Shown here piece by piece: positions 1 through 12,900 of a stretch of 64,000 bases of DNA; position 1 is the stretch's first letter, and each line of letters opens with the position of its first letter. The translations under genes and the position numbers were made by a program. The DNA comes from Gymnorhina tibicen (Eukaryota; Chordata; Aves; Passeriformes; Artamidae), in contig VXAZ01002109.1 in NCBI GenBank assembly GCA_013399875.1, positions 2,229,901 through 2,293,900 of the forward strand, given 5' to 3'. Below the pieces are notes generated by a model. That model saw nothing but the letters and a program-made list of their open reading frames with translations. It was not told the origin of the DNA and searched no databases.

Positions 1-3000
1 AGTGAGTAACTAGTCACCATACTCTACTGACAGGATGGATATTGTGCAATATGTCACACTGGACTCCATTTTCAGCTCTTTGCTTTACTTAGTACTTACA
101 TCCTTAATTAAGATTAAAAACTTTAATGTATCATAAATGTTCTCTTCAAGAAAGGGTCATTAATTTTTTTAATTCTGAAAGGACATATGAAGACATATGA
201 AAGTAAAACTCTACTTCCAGTAGCACAGAAAAAAATCTTAAAAAACAATACCTTGGAAATATTATTTGAGAGTAATTATAGGTTATCTCCATCCAGGTCA
301 AGTTATCAACTTTCCATGAAAAGAAATAAAAACACTTCATGAAAACTGCCACCTCTGTTTGTCTGTATTGCTAAGGGGGGATTTTTCCAGCAGGCAGGAG
401 AGAATTCTCTTTTGATTCTCTCTGTTAACAATGGAGCATGAACAAGGGAAAAACAGATCTGCAACTATGTCTGTACTGGAAGAAGCTGTGGGTTTATATC
501 ACAATCATTAATTTGAGTAGTCTTGTGAAGGATATTAAGTCCTCTGCGTGAAGCATAACATTAACCTTAGCTAACAGTGAGCACAAACTGTTATTGTTAC
601 TAAGATATTAAACAAAGAAAGGCAAATTAATTAGTAGCATTTTAAAAGTGAAATGCAGTGGAAACCTTGTAAAATAATGCACTGCAATAATGGGAAAATA
701 TTGGAGAATTAATGGCTAAGGTTGGATTTGTGCACTGATTAGCACAAAGGAGTTCAAAACCACTGGGTTCCACCCAAATACCAGCATTAAATAAGAATAA
801 TAATGTAAAGATTCATCCAGTAAGATACATATCTATCTTTATCTGAACGTCTTGAACACAATAAATTCTAATGAAAATAACAGTAAGGGCTGAGGGCTGA
901 CTTCATTTATTTCTTGCTTCTGATTGAACCAAAGATCATATGAAAACTTCCATCCCACAGGAATTTAGAACTTTTTTAAGTACTGCTCATAACTTGGAAG
1001 TGAAAAAAATCTCTCTAAAATATCAAGAGAAGTTTAAGTCAAAATAAATTATAAATTAAAAAATTAAATTTAGGTGCAGCTGAAATTTGGAACAAGTTTT
1101 TAAAATAGATCTTGTATTTTGACTGACTTTGATCTTCATGCAGACAACTATCTGCAGATGACAAATTTTTTTTGGAACCCCTTAAATACAAAAATACATA
1201 CATACAGCTGCTCAAGTTGTTTCCATTTAGTGGTGTTCAAACAAGGTGCACTTCTAAAATAAATTTTGTACAATTCAAAGTACCATTTTACTGCTGATGT
1301 AAATGGAAACCCATTACCCAAGAAAAGGTTCCACTTTAATTAGTTTTCAGATCATATATTTATAATGCAACACTTCTATACAGGTGTACATTGTAGAAGA
1401 TCATATTCATAAAATGGCATTTATGAAACAGCTCTTAAAATGCATAAAGCAAATTGCAACAAAAATTAGAGATTTTCTGCTCTACCATCAGGGCTACTAA
1501 GCTGACTATCCATAGCATAAGTGTTGTTGCTCCATCGCCTCTGGAGTAAATGGTAATACTACTCAAAAAACAAGAAATTACTGAATATATGAGAATTAAT
1601 TTCTGGTAGTGTAGGCATTTACTTGTTCAGGAAAGTTACTCAAATATCTGCCCCCACTCTACTCATGGGTGAGTTACAGTCTGATTTAAAACTGCATCCT
1701 CTGTTTTTCCCTGGAATGTTCAAACCTTCAAATGCTGGTGCATCGCTGCTGCTGACAGCCCTGTCTACATCCAGGCACTTTGATGTCCTGCCAAAGAAGG
1801 GGGAGGCAGCCTAGTTTCATGTAACTGGCCATATGAATGTTCAGTGTTCTTTGAGTCTGCTGAGGATTATCTTTTCTGCCCAGGTGTGGGTCATGGACCT
1901 CTAACTGTCAGGGTCTGATAGGATCTTAAGACAAGGGAATTCAAACACAGCTGGAGAATGTGGGTGTCTGCATGTTGGTGCAAGGAATGTGAATTTCCAA
2001 GAAATAATGATGGTGGGAGGAAAATACCAGGCATATTGACTGCTGACAGAAGCCACATTGGTGCCAAAACTAAGAAAGAAATAGTCAAGAGCAGGCATTC
2101 TTCTGAAGCTGTTACCCCTATAAGGCTGCCAGCTGAAAGGGAGTGCATGATATCTAGGACACTGTAAAGTGTCTTTATGGTACACAGCTCTCAGCAAACC
2201 ATCTTCAATTTAGGCTATCTATATGATAAGTATTGACAATGCATGTTTTTACTCCGGTCTCCACTCCACCCTCTTTCAGAATTTGTATATTGTATCCTCC
2301 TCCCTCTCCACAATTTGTGTTGATATATGTGACAGACAGGAACAAAGATTAAAAAAAGAATGCTCTGTTTTGTTGCTCGGGGGGAGGAAAATAAGCCCAA
2401 ATGACAAAACAATTAATTTCTTTATAAAAGTAGGAATTTCTGGGTACACAGTCATTCATCATGTTAACAAAATAACAGAGGCAGATTTTCAGACTGTGAC
2501 TGGATTCAGACATGAAAGAATACAATATGTGGACAAAGAACCCAAAATTTCGAGAATTACATCTTCACGTACTCATTTCTTGCCTTATATCTTTCCACTT
2601 CTGACATACTTTGCTCAAATTCTACATTTTTAATCTGATGTTACTGCTAAATAGGGAAGACATAATGCTCTTATCCATGAACCAAGCAAAATCACAAGGT
2701 TTCACAAATGCAGATGATTGCTAAAAAAAAGCAAACTGGGAGGGAGGAAGAAGAGAGAAGGAGAAGGAAGGAATAGTTATCCAAACTAGCATATGTAAAC
2801 AGAACATATGGTTCAGCCTGCTTATTCCACAAGCAATATACTCATTGAGGATGACTCATAAACACATGAAGTATAGTACTTAGTACAATATAAAATACAA
2901 AAAACACCCATAAAACTAGTTTAAATGTGAGATGTTTATACTAGAAAAATATAATCAAAAGCTTCAAGCTCTTTGTATTTGTCTTAAGTACGTGCTATAT

Positions 3001-6000
3001 ACTTATTTGCAAGCTCTTTTTTCATCTTTTTTCCTTCTGTTGTAAGGACAAGAAGCAGTAGCAGTAGCCAGACTGTAACACATGATCTCATCTCTAGTCT
3101 GCAGAAATTCTGAGTTACTTTTTTGAATAAATGCTAAATTTTTAAGTGCAGTGGTGTGTGAGTTCATACGAAAGTTCACAAAGTGGAAAGATACTGATAA
3201 AATCAGCATAACTGAGTTTGAAGAATATCAAAGATCTATGCAGGTTTCCTTAACCTGTCCAAAAATCAAAACATCATGAAATTATTTGGTGAAACATTAA
3301 TGTTTGCAAAATCTTTCCCCTCCGCAGAAAAACTCAACCTATCAGCTGAGTCTGAAATCTCTGGTCTGTAACTGCCTATATAAAGTCAACAAGATGTTGA
3401 GTATTTGCTGCTGGATTTTAGCCAATAACTGTCATCCTAACATAATGTCAGAACACAGTCAGGGTTTAAAACCAAAACTTGACATCAGGATATTTTTCTA
3501 GGCCCGACAGTGTAGACATATGCTTACATTTAAGTCACCAGGAAGCTCCCCAAACACAGAGCAAGGAAAAACACTTGTACATTACAACAAAAATCACTTG
3601 TTCAAGAAGGGCAGGAGGTTACCCCTGATTTCTGAATGATACTTAGGACTCTGGCCAAGTCCTTCCCTCTGTGGACCAGGTAAACAAGGTTCATCAGATG
3701 GGCTCTTTTTAGTATGGATGGGCTCTGGAGAACATCTGCCTCTCAGTCTTGATCTGCTCATCTCCCCCCTGTCTGGAATGCAGGGGGCTGGGGCAGCATC
3801 AGCATCCCACCCTTGGCAGGCACAGAGAGCGTTCAGCTCCTTGTGCTATGTTTGCTGACCAAGCAGTCACTCCCCGTTTCCTCCAGGTGGAAGTGTCCCC
3901 TGGGTTACATCTGGCCTATCAACCCTAATTGGACTATCTGCTGGTTTGCATAATCTAATTAGCCACTCTTTTCACCTTCCCTGCTAAGGAGAGCAAAGAT
4001 CTTTGCTTAACCTTTCACTTTCACAATTTAACTCATTATTAAAATACAGCTACACAGTGACTCTACCTTTTCCTGATCTATTTTCTCTTTCCCCAAATGT
4101 TCATTATATTCCATAATTGTTGCTATCTATCCTTACACTGAAACACAAAAAGAATTTAATCTCATTGGCCATTTGTCTTGTTACCAGGAAATGCACAGAG
4201 ATAAAGGCAAAGAATATCAGAATAAACCTGTAGGAGACAAACATATACTACCCTGCCAGAGAAGACATTTAAAGCACTTAGGTGGGCAAAGTTCAACACA
4301 GAGTGTCCTTAGAATTGAGGTGAAATACAATGAATTCAAATCCTTAGAAAGCTCTCTTTGAGTATTATTGTATTCAAAGTAAATACAATTACGTCCATTC
4401 TGCAAACTGCTTATATTAAAAACCAATTCCAAGTATTTGAAATGTTTACCACAAGAGAGTGATGGTCCTTTTGATGCTCCCTTCAAATAACATAATTAGA
4501 AGTCTGGGGACAGCGTGCAGCCTTTCAAAGAGAAAAGGCTTCAAAATTGCTATTTTGTTCTAACTGCGAAGAACTCTTAGAAAAAATTTTCACCAAAAGA
4601 CTGTAATAAAGGGAATAAGACTGCAGCATAGCTGTGCTGAAACTTTACTCTTATGACAAAGCTGTATAGTCCTGTATGAAGAGGATAACGCTGGATAGAA
4701 CACTGTAAATCCCCCGTTCACAAAACAAACTGCAGTGTAGGTACCACAGCGCAGTGGCTTAAGAGCGACTGAACCACATTACATGATGATGCGTTCTTAT
4801 AGAGGTTAATGTAAATTTTTCTGTTCAGTGCTTTATGAAACTATGCAGTGTAAAGTATGAATAATACAGGTATTATTAAATTAGGGGATACAGCATCATA
4901 AAGTCACCCCAAGACAATATAGTAAAACACTCAAGGGTTCAACAGCAACAATTATTTTTGTGATTAGAAATGGGTTTCAAAACATATTTCATGAAAAGGT
5001 CATTGAAATGTCTTAAGCTACTGGAAAATAAGGGAAGGTTATAGGGCCAAATTCTCCATTCATTTGCAGCAACTATAGGTCATTATTTTCTGCAAAATGA
5101 AGAGCTGGCCCCTCCAAAGTTTGATAACTTTTTTATCTCATGCCTGCCCTGTCCTTGCTGCATGAAGAAGGTATAATTAGTTTTTAACTCCAAGCTAGAT
5201 GGTTGGCATCCTTAGGAGAACACAAATAAAAAAAATTTTTAATAAGAAGTGTTCTCATAGCCAATTCTATATATTGGGAGAATGCAGATGATCATGAAAA
5301 GCAAATTTAACCAAGCTCCCTTAGAGGTTATCTGCTGCTTTTTTTAGTCTGTTTGATGTTCCATACATTTCTGACCACTATCTTACTTCTTCCAAGGTAA
5401 GGAAAGGTTACTTTAAATATAGTTATTTGCATATCCCTTTGTGTACAAAAACTTCACTTTCTTTCTCTTTTTTTTCCCTGTCTGCTATTTTTCTTATTAT
5501 GAAGTGGAAAATGGAATCAGTGTATCTCAACACATCTCATAAATAGTGCTTCACTTTGCACCCAGGAGAAAGTGAACATTGTTAGTATTCCTTAAGAGAG
5601 GTTGATAAGTCTCTTGCAGCGATCTAGATTTTTGGGACTTAATTCTTCTGTGTTGGTATTTAAAAATACTTATAGCAGGTTGGCAGCTGCTTGATTTGGC
5701 CAATAACCAAACTCCTGTAATCCGTAACATCAGAATAATATTTGCAGTTCCTGTCAAGGTCACTGAAGCGCTACAGGATTCATTGAAAGCACCACCCTCC
5801 ATATACCTACCTTACTTTTAAGCTTTACCATGTGCAAGGCTGCTCAGCTGCTTACAAAATTACATATACCTGGTGTATGTAAGAAGAGAGAGCAGAGGAG
5901 AGTCCATAGTGAGATGTACAGAAAAAAACAAATGCTCTTAACATATCTGTTTGCCATTAATGGTGCTTTGATTTGTTAAAAGTGTTTGTCTCTAGTTCCT

Positions 6001-9000
6001 TCTTGGTTCTATTATCATGTCTGAGGAAATAACAAGAAGATAGAAAAAAATTCCCCAATGCTTGGGTCCATTTCTTCTCTACCAGTTGTAGAACTTAGTC
6101 TTAAATTCAACTTGAGCCAGACCAGGAATGGTGGGAAGGAGAATGGGAGACAGCATTATCCTTTCAGCTGGCCAGCTGAAGAGGAGAAGGGCACACATGC
6201 TGCCCTGGACACTGAAGAGCTCACGGATGGCTGGTGCATGGAGAAACACAACACATATCCAGGTCCTTTCAGTCAGGAGGCAGTACTACATGCCCTAAAA
6301 AGTTTTTGTTGAAAGGCACAATCTTCCACCATTTTAAATTGCTGACATTTTCTCAAGAAATATTTTGAATTACAGGCATATCCAGAATGATGACAAAAGG
6401 TAAGAGAACCCCAAGCCTATTTGCTCTGACTCACAAAGCTGCACATACCATGAACACCTCTGTTGTTGCAAGGCACTTACCTCTAACTACTGTACCCACT
6501 GTCAACAGACTATTTCCTATATATTCTAAAGTAAAAATAAGAGCTAATCTTTCTCTCTCTTTCTCCCTTTTTCTTCCTCTTGAAGCAAGCAATAAGAGAA
6601 ATGGCTTAATTAGCAGCAATATATCTTATTGGATTGGTGTATGTGTAAGTCAATATATACAGCCATAAAATGCGTTTTATAAGTATAAACACTTACATTT
6701 ATATAGATGACATTATACAGATATATACATCTTTGCAGGTGTCTGGAGAAAGTGATTTTTTTTTTTTTAATGTACTGTAAATGTATATGAATCAGTTACA
6801 GAAAACTGAAGCAGTTCTGCATTTAGAGCAGGTTTGCCTGGGACAAAGGATCATTAATGTACATGTATCTCAGGACTGGAACATGGCACGTGCTGGCAGT
6901 GAAACCATGCAGGGGTGCTGGGTTTGGGAAACAGGGCAGCGAATTTCTTACAGAGATGTTCCAAGGCTGAGCTGACTATGAGTCACAGGAACTCCTACTC
7001 CAGAGGCAGCTCTCACGAGGCAGCTGCAGCTTTCTAACCCTGAACTGAGTTTGCATGGAATACCTATGGAAGTATTGGAGTATGCAGACATTTTCATACA
7101 GGCTTAAAGCAAACTCAGCAGCCTAACTCTCATAAAAGTTCTAGGTTTAGTGGTTAAATCAGCATTGGTGATGCTTCAGTGGTGACCCAAGCCGTGGAAA
7201 GTTATAATGTTGCAAGGAGTGCTTCTTGTATGGGGCAAACTTGCAGGCAGGCATATTAGGACCTATGCCACACCTCTCTAGCTCAGTGTCTGATCTAAGG
7301 AAGTTTGAAAGACACTAATTTGTCTTTTTGTCTTCATTCTTAAGACAGGAGTTTCATGACCATGATAGTTAAATGGAGTCTTGGGTGTCTGTGGAAAGTA
7401 TAGGCACAATCTGAATACAAATAGACCTTTAAATAAGATTAAGGCTGTAAATGAGAGAAAAATATGGGCAAAACACCTGGAAAACTTTCAGCTTTTGAAA
7501 AGGTGAATATATAAGACTTTTTTTTTGAGAACTCTTCCTAACTTAAAACTGCTTCTGCATTTCAAATGAGGTAGTAGGCGAGGTTGAATGGTAGTTTCTT
7601 ACTTGGATAAAGCTATACCAGTTTTTCTATTTGCAATATTGAACATAAATGTATCTTGTCTCATTTGTCTTGCCTCTGGTAAGGGTTCAGTCAATCTATA
7701 TTCTCAGTCCAAACATTAATAGAGTACTGGCATGCCTGTTACTGCCAAGTGAACTCAAATTTCTTTGACTCTTTTAAATTAATATTAACTGGAGTATTAG
7801 CATCATTAAAAAAAAAAATTACCTGCCTTTTTTTGACCTGGACACTGTTTGGTTTACATTTCTGAGTGAATTTATGCAATTATGGCAGAGTCTGAAAAGT
7901 CTTCTCCCATCATATTTATTTAGTAAATCAGACTTGTATCTGATCCTGAAGCACAGTTGTTCTGATTGCACATTGTGCAGTGTTTCTAATGCATGACTGA
8001 ATGCTTGCCTTGTTCATCTTTTCCCTGTTAGCAGCCTGTTCTCTTGTTAACTCTTTCTCAATAAGATATGTGTCAAGTCCTGTCCTGGAGGAAAAGATGA
8101 AGTCAACCAGATAGTTATTGCAGTTACAGTTCAGTCACATTTAGGCGTTCAGCACCTTGTTGACTCAGTTGCAGTACTACAGACTTTCCCACACTGTTTA
8201 CTTGACACTTGCAAGTCCAGCCTGTACCAACTTCTATTGTATTAAGCAAACACTCCTCCTGCACTAAAATTCCACTCATTGTTAGTGCTAAAGCAACAGG
8301 ATTTTGTCCAGTTCGCAGACAGCAGAACCTATTGTTATAAGAAAACTCTCCCAAGATGGAATCTGAAAAGAATCATATGACCCAGAAAAGGATTAGCCTT
8401 CAGGAAGTCTCCGGGCTTTACCATTTTGTGAAGGCATCCCCAGAGAGAGCAGAAAATAATGAAGTAAAACATATCTCTGGACTGAAGCCTGTTCCAAAAT
8501 AGATTATAGGCACTTTCAGTTGTGTGAAAAAAGATCATGTAATGGTTACTAAATGAGACTATGACTTAGGGAAGGGAGATTGTGGTGATTTAACACAAGT
8601 GAGGTCAATAAACTTGAATAAAAGAATGTTTTTACTAAAGGGAGGAAACAAAATCATCTTTGTGAAAGTAACTGCAGTTTTTAAAATACAAGGCAATTAC
8701 ATCACATACTGTTACACACGCAACCCCTACTGCTCAAATAGCCATTGACAATTCCTCCTCAGAAGAGATTTCTCTTCTTTTAAGTTAATTTCCATTTTCT
8801 TCAGCACATAAAATGAATGTGTTGTCATTCAAATTTTTGTAGTCACGCTTACGAATTTAAAGTCTGCTTAGAGTATTTAGACATAGGCAGACTCTTAATA
8901 AGACAAGGTTGGGATTTCCTTTTAGTGTAAGGAGACATGACTTCTTTTTTCTCACTGATTGAGATCAATACTGTAAGGTAAACAGTTTTATTGAGTATTA

Positions 9001-9230
9001 ATGTATTTTAATAAAATTATAAATATAAAAAAAGTTCTATCAGCAATTATGGAGAAAGAAACTGATACCTTTATATAAAAGAAAATACACACTTTTCCTT
9101 GCATAGAGAGAAAAATTCACATATGTCAACACAGAGCATCTCTTGTACCACCAAAATTATTAACTTTCCATCAACATCAGCACTTTCTGGAAACAGCTAT
9201 TGGCAGAAAGAGTGAGACAGCAGTAAGAAG
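1..9230. other. Unique AT-rich non-coding DNA, no gene seen
   Basis: No open frame here looks like a real exon. The longest, 136 codons at 2223-2633 on the plus strand, has no recognisable domain and uses AT-rich, low-complexity codons. A 36-nt uninterrupted purine run lies at 2738-2773 and pyrimidine-rich runs lie near 5458-5480 and 6547-6580. The only stretch that stands out is the candidate regulatory element near 3.9-4.0 kb, listed separately. I see no avian CR1 3-prime signature, LTR ends or terminal inverted repeats. Confidence 0.6.
3880..4060. promoter_or_regulatory. Candidate conserved non-coding / enhancer-like element
   Basis: Several developmental transcription-factor-like sites lie within about 90 bases. 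There is a homeodomain-like CCTAATTGG near 3924-3932 and a POU octamer core TTTGCAT at 3945-3951. A homeodomain core CTAATTAG follows at 3955-3962, and a perfect 14-bp palindrome GCAAAGATCTTTGC sits at 3993-4006. The surroundings have no simple repeats or transposon features. Clustered POU and homeodomain sites are typical of vertebrate developmental enhancers, but such short sites also occur by chance. The enhancer role is inference; only conservation across birds or other amniotes would support it. Confidence 0.28.
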
Positions 9231-9965
9231 CATGAAAGTAAAAACTGTGGCACCCAGTCATTTTTCTGGAGTTAGGGATGCAACACACTGCCCTAAACAG
9301 AAGGCTGGAGACCAGCCCTCAGCCCCTTTCATGGTCACCCCAGCAGGCAGCACTACCCACCATACAGATATGGGCTGGGAGGGGGCAGAGGAGCACCAGG
9401 TGTATGTAATAAAAATCTCATTGTCTAAAGTTCTAGTGTGGCTTTTCCCTTTCATTCAGCATTCCTAGATGGCTCTTCACCTGGCTTTGTGCCATCCCTG
9501 AGCCAGCCATCGCTGAGCAAGTGGCCTAGTGACAGGGCCTTGATCACTCTTCTACTGAGCCCTGGAAGAAGGGACCATCAGCACCAACAAACTGGATGTT
9601 ACTGTCCTTGTGAAGCTGTCAAAAAAGGTTCAAAGAAACCAAGCCAAGCTAAATGGGAGCATGGGGCACTAAGGAGTGCAGCCCTTTCCATCCGCATGGT
9701 GTTTCCTAAGGCAGGTACCATGCCACAAACCACTCCTCAAAGAGCTCTGCAAGCTAAGCAAGTGACAAGCAGCAGAAGTATTTTTATAGCTCTTCATCAT
9801 GGTTCTACTAACTTAATGACAGGAGAGATAAAATTATCTAAGGGGGAAGACAAAGATCAGATTGCATTCTCACTTACCTACTTTTAATGTCGTTGCCTAG
9901 TTTTAATGTCAACCTCCACCACCGTGCACATGCAGTAATATTACACAGTGGAAAAATCTTCCTCC

Positions 9966-9990
9966 TTTTTTTTCCTTTTTTTTTTTTTTT
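9966..9990. repeat. Poly-T tract
   Basis: Eight T, CC, then fifteen T. It could be the reverse-complement poly-A tail of an old retrocopy, but I see no recognisable retrocopy body on the downstream side and found no flanking duplication by eye. It is most simply a homopolymer repeat. Confidence 0.8.
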
Positions 9991-12900
9991 GGTCCCCTGA
10001 GAATCACCTTAGAGACACTATTAGCACAGGCCACACAGAAAGTTGTCACACTCTGATCTATGCTCCCACTTACCCTGTGGCTGATGGCCCAGAACAGCCT
10101 CAGCTTCTGGTCACCCCTCCAGGCAGATGAGGTGTGTGGTGCGCAGCCCCCAAGCCCTGTCTGGCCCAGAAGTGCAGCTTCCCTTTCTTTCCACTGACCA
10201 AGGAGGAGGATGCACTTTGTACATACCAGTTAGAACTGCTTTGGTTGGTACTTAAACTTCTAGATATAATCTATACCTTTGTTATTATTCTTTGAAATCC
10301 TACCCAAAACCTAAAGGCTCTCTTTAGGCAACTGTATTCATTTTTAATCATATAAATAATTTTATATTACTCACCAAAAAGTAGGAATCCAATTTTCTTA
10401 TACCACTATTTTGAAGGTATTCAAAATGATTCATATTATAAATCTTGTTGAAGGATACATGCCTGGGGTGTGGTGAGGATATACAGGAGCCAGCAGGGTG
10501 AAAGGAAATGTAGCTAAAATAAGCAGATGGGTGGACAGATGGGCATAAGAGGAAGAAATAATATTAATCTGCAAAATAGATAATAAAAGTCCCAGGAAGA
10601 AAAAGTGAAAATGAAAAAGTGATAGTCAAAATATAAAGAATGAGATAGTTTACTCAGTATCCTGGGGATTCAAGGTTCCCACTGCAGAATTTTGCCTTCT
10701 TTTTAACTGTAGCTCAAATTTGTTAATGCAAAAAAGAACCTGTTTCTAGGCTACAATACTCTGTTGTGAATGGATACATTTGTGCTAATTAAGGATAAGG
10801 CAAATCTTTCTGAAATTAATGGAGTGCTTTGACTTCTCCAGGCTTAGGTTGAGTTCTTGAAGGGATTGAAATATTGAACTTCAGTAGTGGGGTGGGAGCT
10901 GGGGGGTGTTCATACATTCAACAGCTGTAGAAGTCACATTATTTATCATAGTGCCCTAATGTGAAAAATAGGTCCCCTGTTTGTATGGCAGAAGGGCTAT
11001 ATCCAACCAGGATTTGCAGCTCTCTCTAGGTATTGCCTCTTTCTGTGGAAGCTCACATGCCAGATTTGATGTCCCTGAAGGATCAGTTAAGTTTAACTAA
11101 AGAATTTGAGAGTAGCTATGATTCTTTTATGAGAATGCATTAAATATATACTAAGGATATATAATCTGAGTAAGTTTTTTCACCCTTTTCAACACAGTAC
11201 TGGTTAAAGAAAGAAATCTCCACAGAAGTATTGGGCTTTATGAAAAAAATGGTGGATATCTTTTGATTTATATAGAGTTAACTTTAAATGAAAAATACAT
11301 TCATAACTCTTCTTTATCTAATTTTCAATTTTGTTGGCCAAAGGAACTCAAGGACTTTTCAAAATTAGTGTATAAAATATATTTCAAAATACAATAGACT
11401 CATCTGTGACAAATGGAAATAAATTTGGGAAGCTCTTGGGATCTGTGAAAGAATGCAATAACTGTGTCTGTTTCTACCTGATTCTATTGTTCAGGTTTTA
11501 TGGTATGGTTATACAAGACAATAATCTCAATTCCCCAGCACTAATGAATGGTATGGTTAAATGAAGCCATCCTAAACCCTTACTCCACCCAAACCTGTCT
11601 AAGGAATTTGAACATTGCAGAATATTGCTAGACTCATGCCTGTACAATCTTCTGTTTAAATCACAGAGGAAATGGATGTTATAGCCAAGGTAGTATTTAG
11701 TAAGCTTGCATATGTTATTAGTGCTCTGCTGAGTCACAGCTTAATAAGTATCCACTTTAGGATTACTGGCCCTTTACCCTCAAATTAACTCTTCTCATAC
11801 TGAATATAAAGAGGAGCAGTTCTTTTGCCTGACACTACTATCCATGTTGCTGCATTTCCTCTCATTTAGCTAAAATTTTGGTGAATAAACCTGACCTAAA
11901 TCTATCCTATTTTTCTCCCTTCAGGGAGGACAAAGTATATGACTCAAGTTAAATACAAGTATTGTAAATACAGTAAATGTACTAAACATAATTTGGGAAT
12001 ATGGTAAATAAAGTGCTGTATTTAGTGATGTGATTTTTTAAAAGTTGTTTAGAACAGAAATAGGGTTTTTGGCTGGAAATTTTCCCAATTACATAATTTT
12101 ATTTAACAGAAGATATTATGTCTCTCCACAAGCCTTGCCCAGACAGTTTTCATGACTACAACAACCTGCTCCTATTTGATGCAAATATATTTTAAAAATC
12201 CAGATCTAACTGGAACATACATGTCCATTAAAAATGTATCATACCAAGAACTTTGTGACTTCTTTCAAGTGACAAAAGTCTCTACTCATCTACCTGCCAT
12301 GAGAAACTCCTGGTGACATACAGGGTAGTACTGAGCCCAGCTAAAACCTCCCCAAGTCCCATCTCTTAGAACAAATAAAACATCTTCCATCCAAATGCAC
12401 TCCTGAAATTCTCAGACACAACAAAATTTTATTTAATTCTGGAGCACAGAGTTCCCAATTCTACTAAATATGATCAGAAACAGTGGCCTTATGAAAAAGA
12501 TGCCTAAGAGCTGCTGGAATCAGAGGTGTAAAGCCTCCTACAAAGTGAATTTACAATGCAGTTATGGGCTTACACTCATGTATATAACATTAAGTTCACA
12601 TGGCTGTGATGTCTTCTGTATATATCCTTCGCGATAACAGAAATTATCCTGAGAAGGAAAAAAACCACCTTAGAAAGAGATTGAGCATAAGCCCCAACAA
12701 TCAGCAGTGAAGTATGCTATGAGAGCTAACTAATTCATCTTCGCAATCCTTGTGCAAGCAACTTGTCGAATTAATGTTATATATGGAGAAATGTATCAGT
12801 TCTTTTGAAATACACCAATTCTGTGCTGCGAATACACTGTGCAGTGTTGAGCATGCTGTATTCTAAATAAGTATCCTTTTGAACAAAATTAATTAGTGTT

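Noticed and set aside
2223..2633. 136-codon plus-strand open frame
   Set aside because: No recognisable domain; composition matches the AT-rich background, and neither splice context nor promoter was seen.
9438..9887. 149-codon plus-strand open frame
   Set aside because: No domain is recognised, and the length is about what chance would yield once in 64 kb of this composition.
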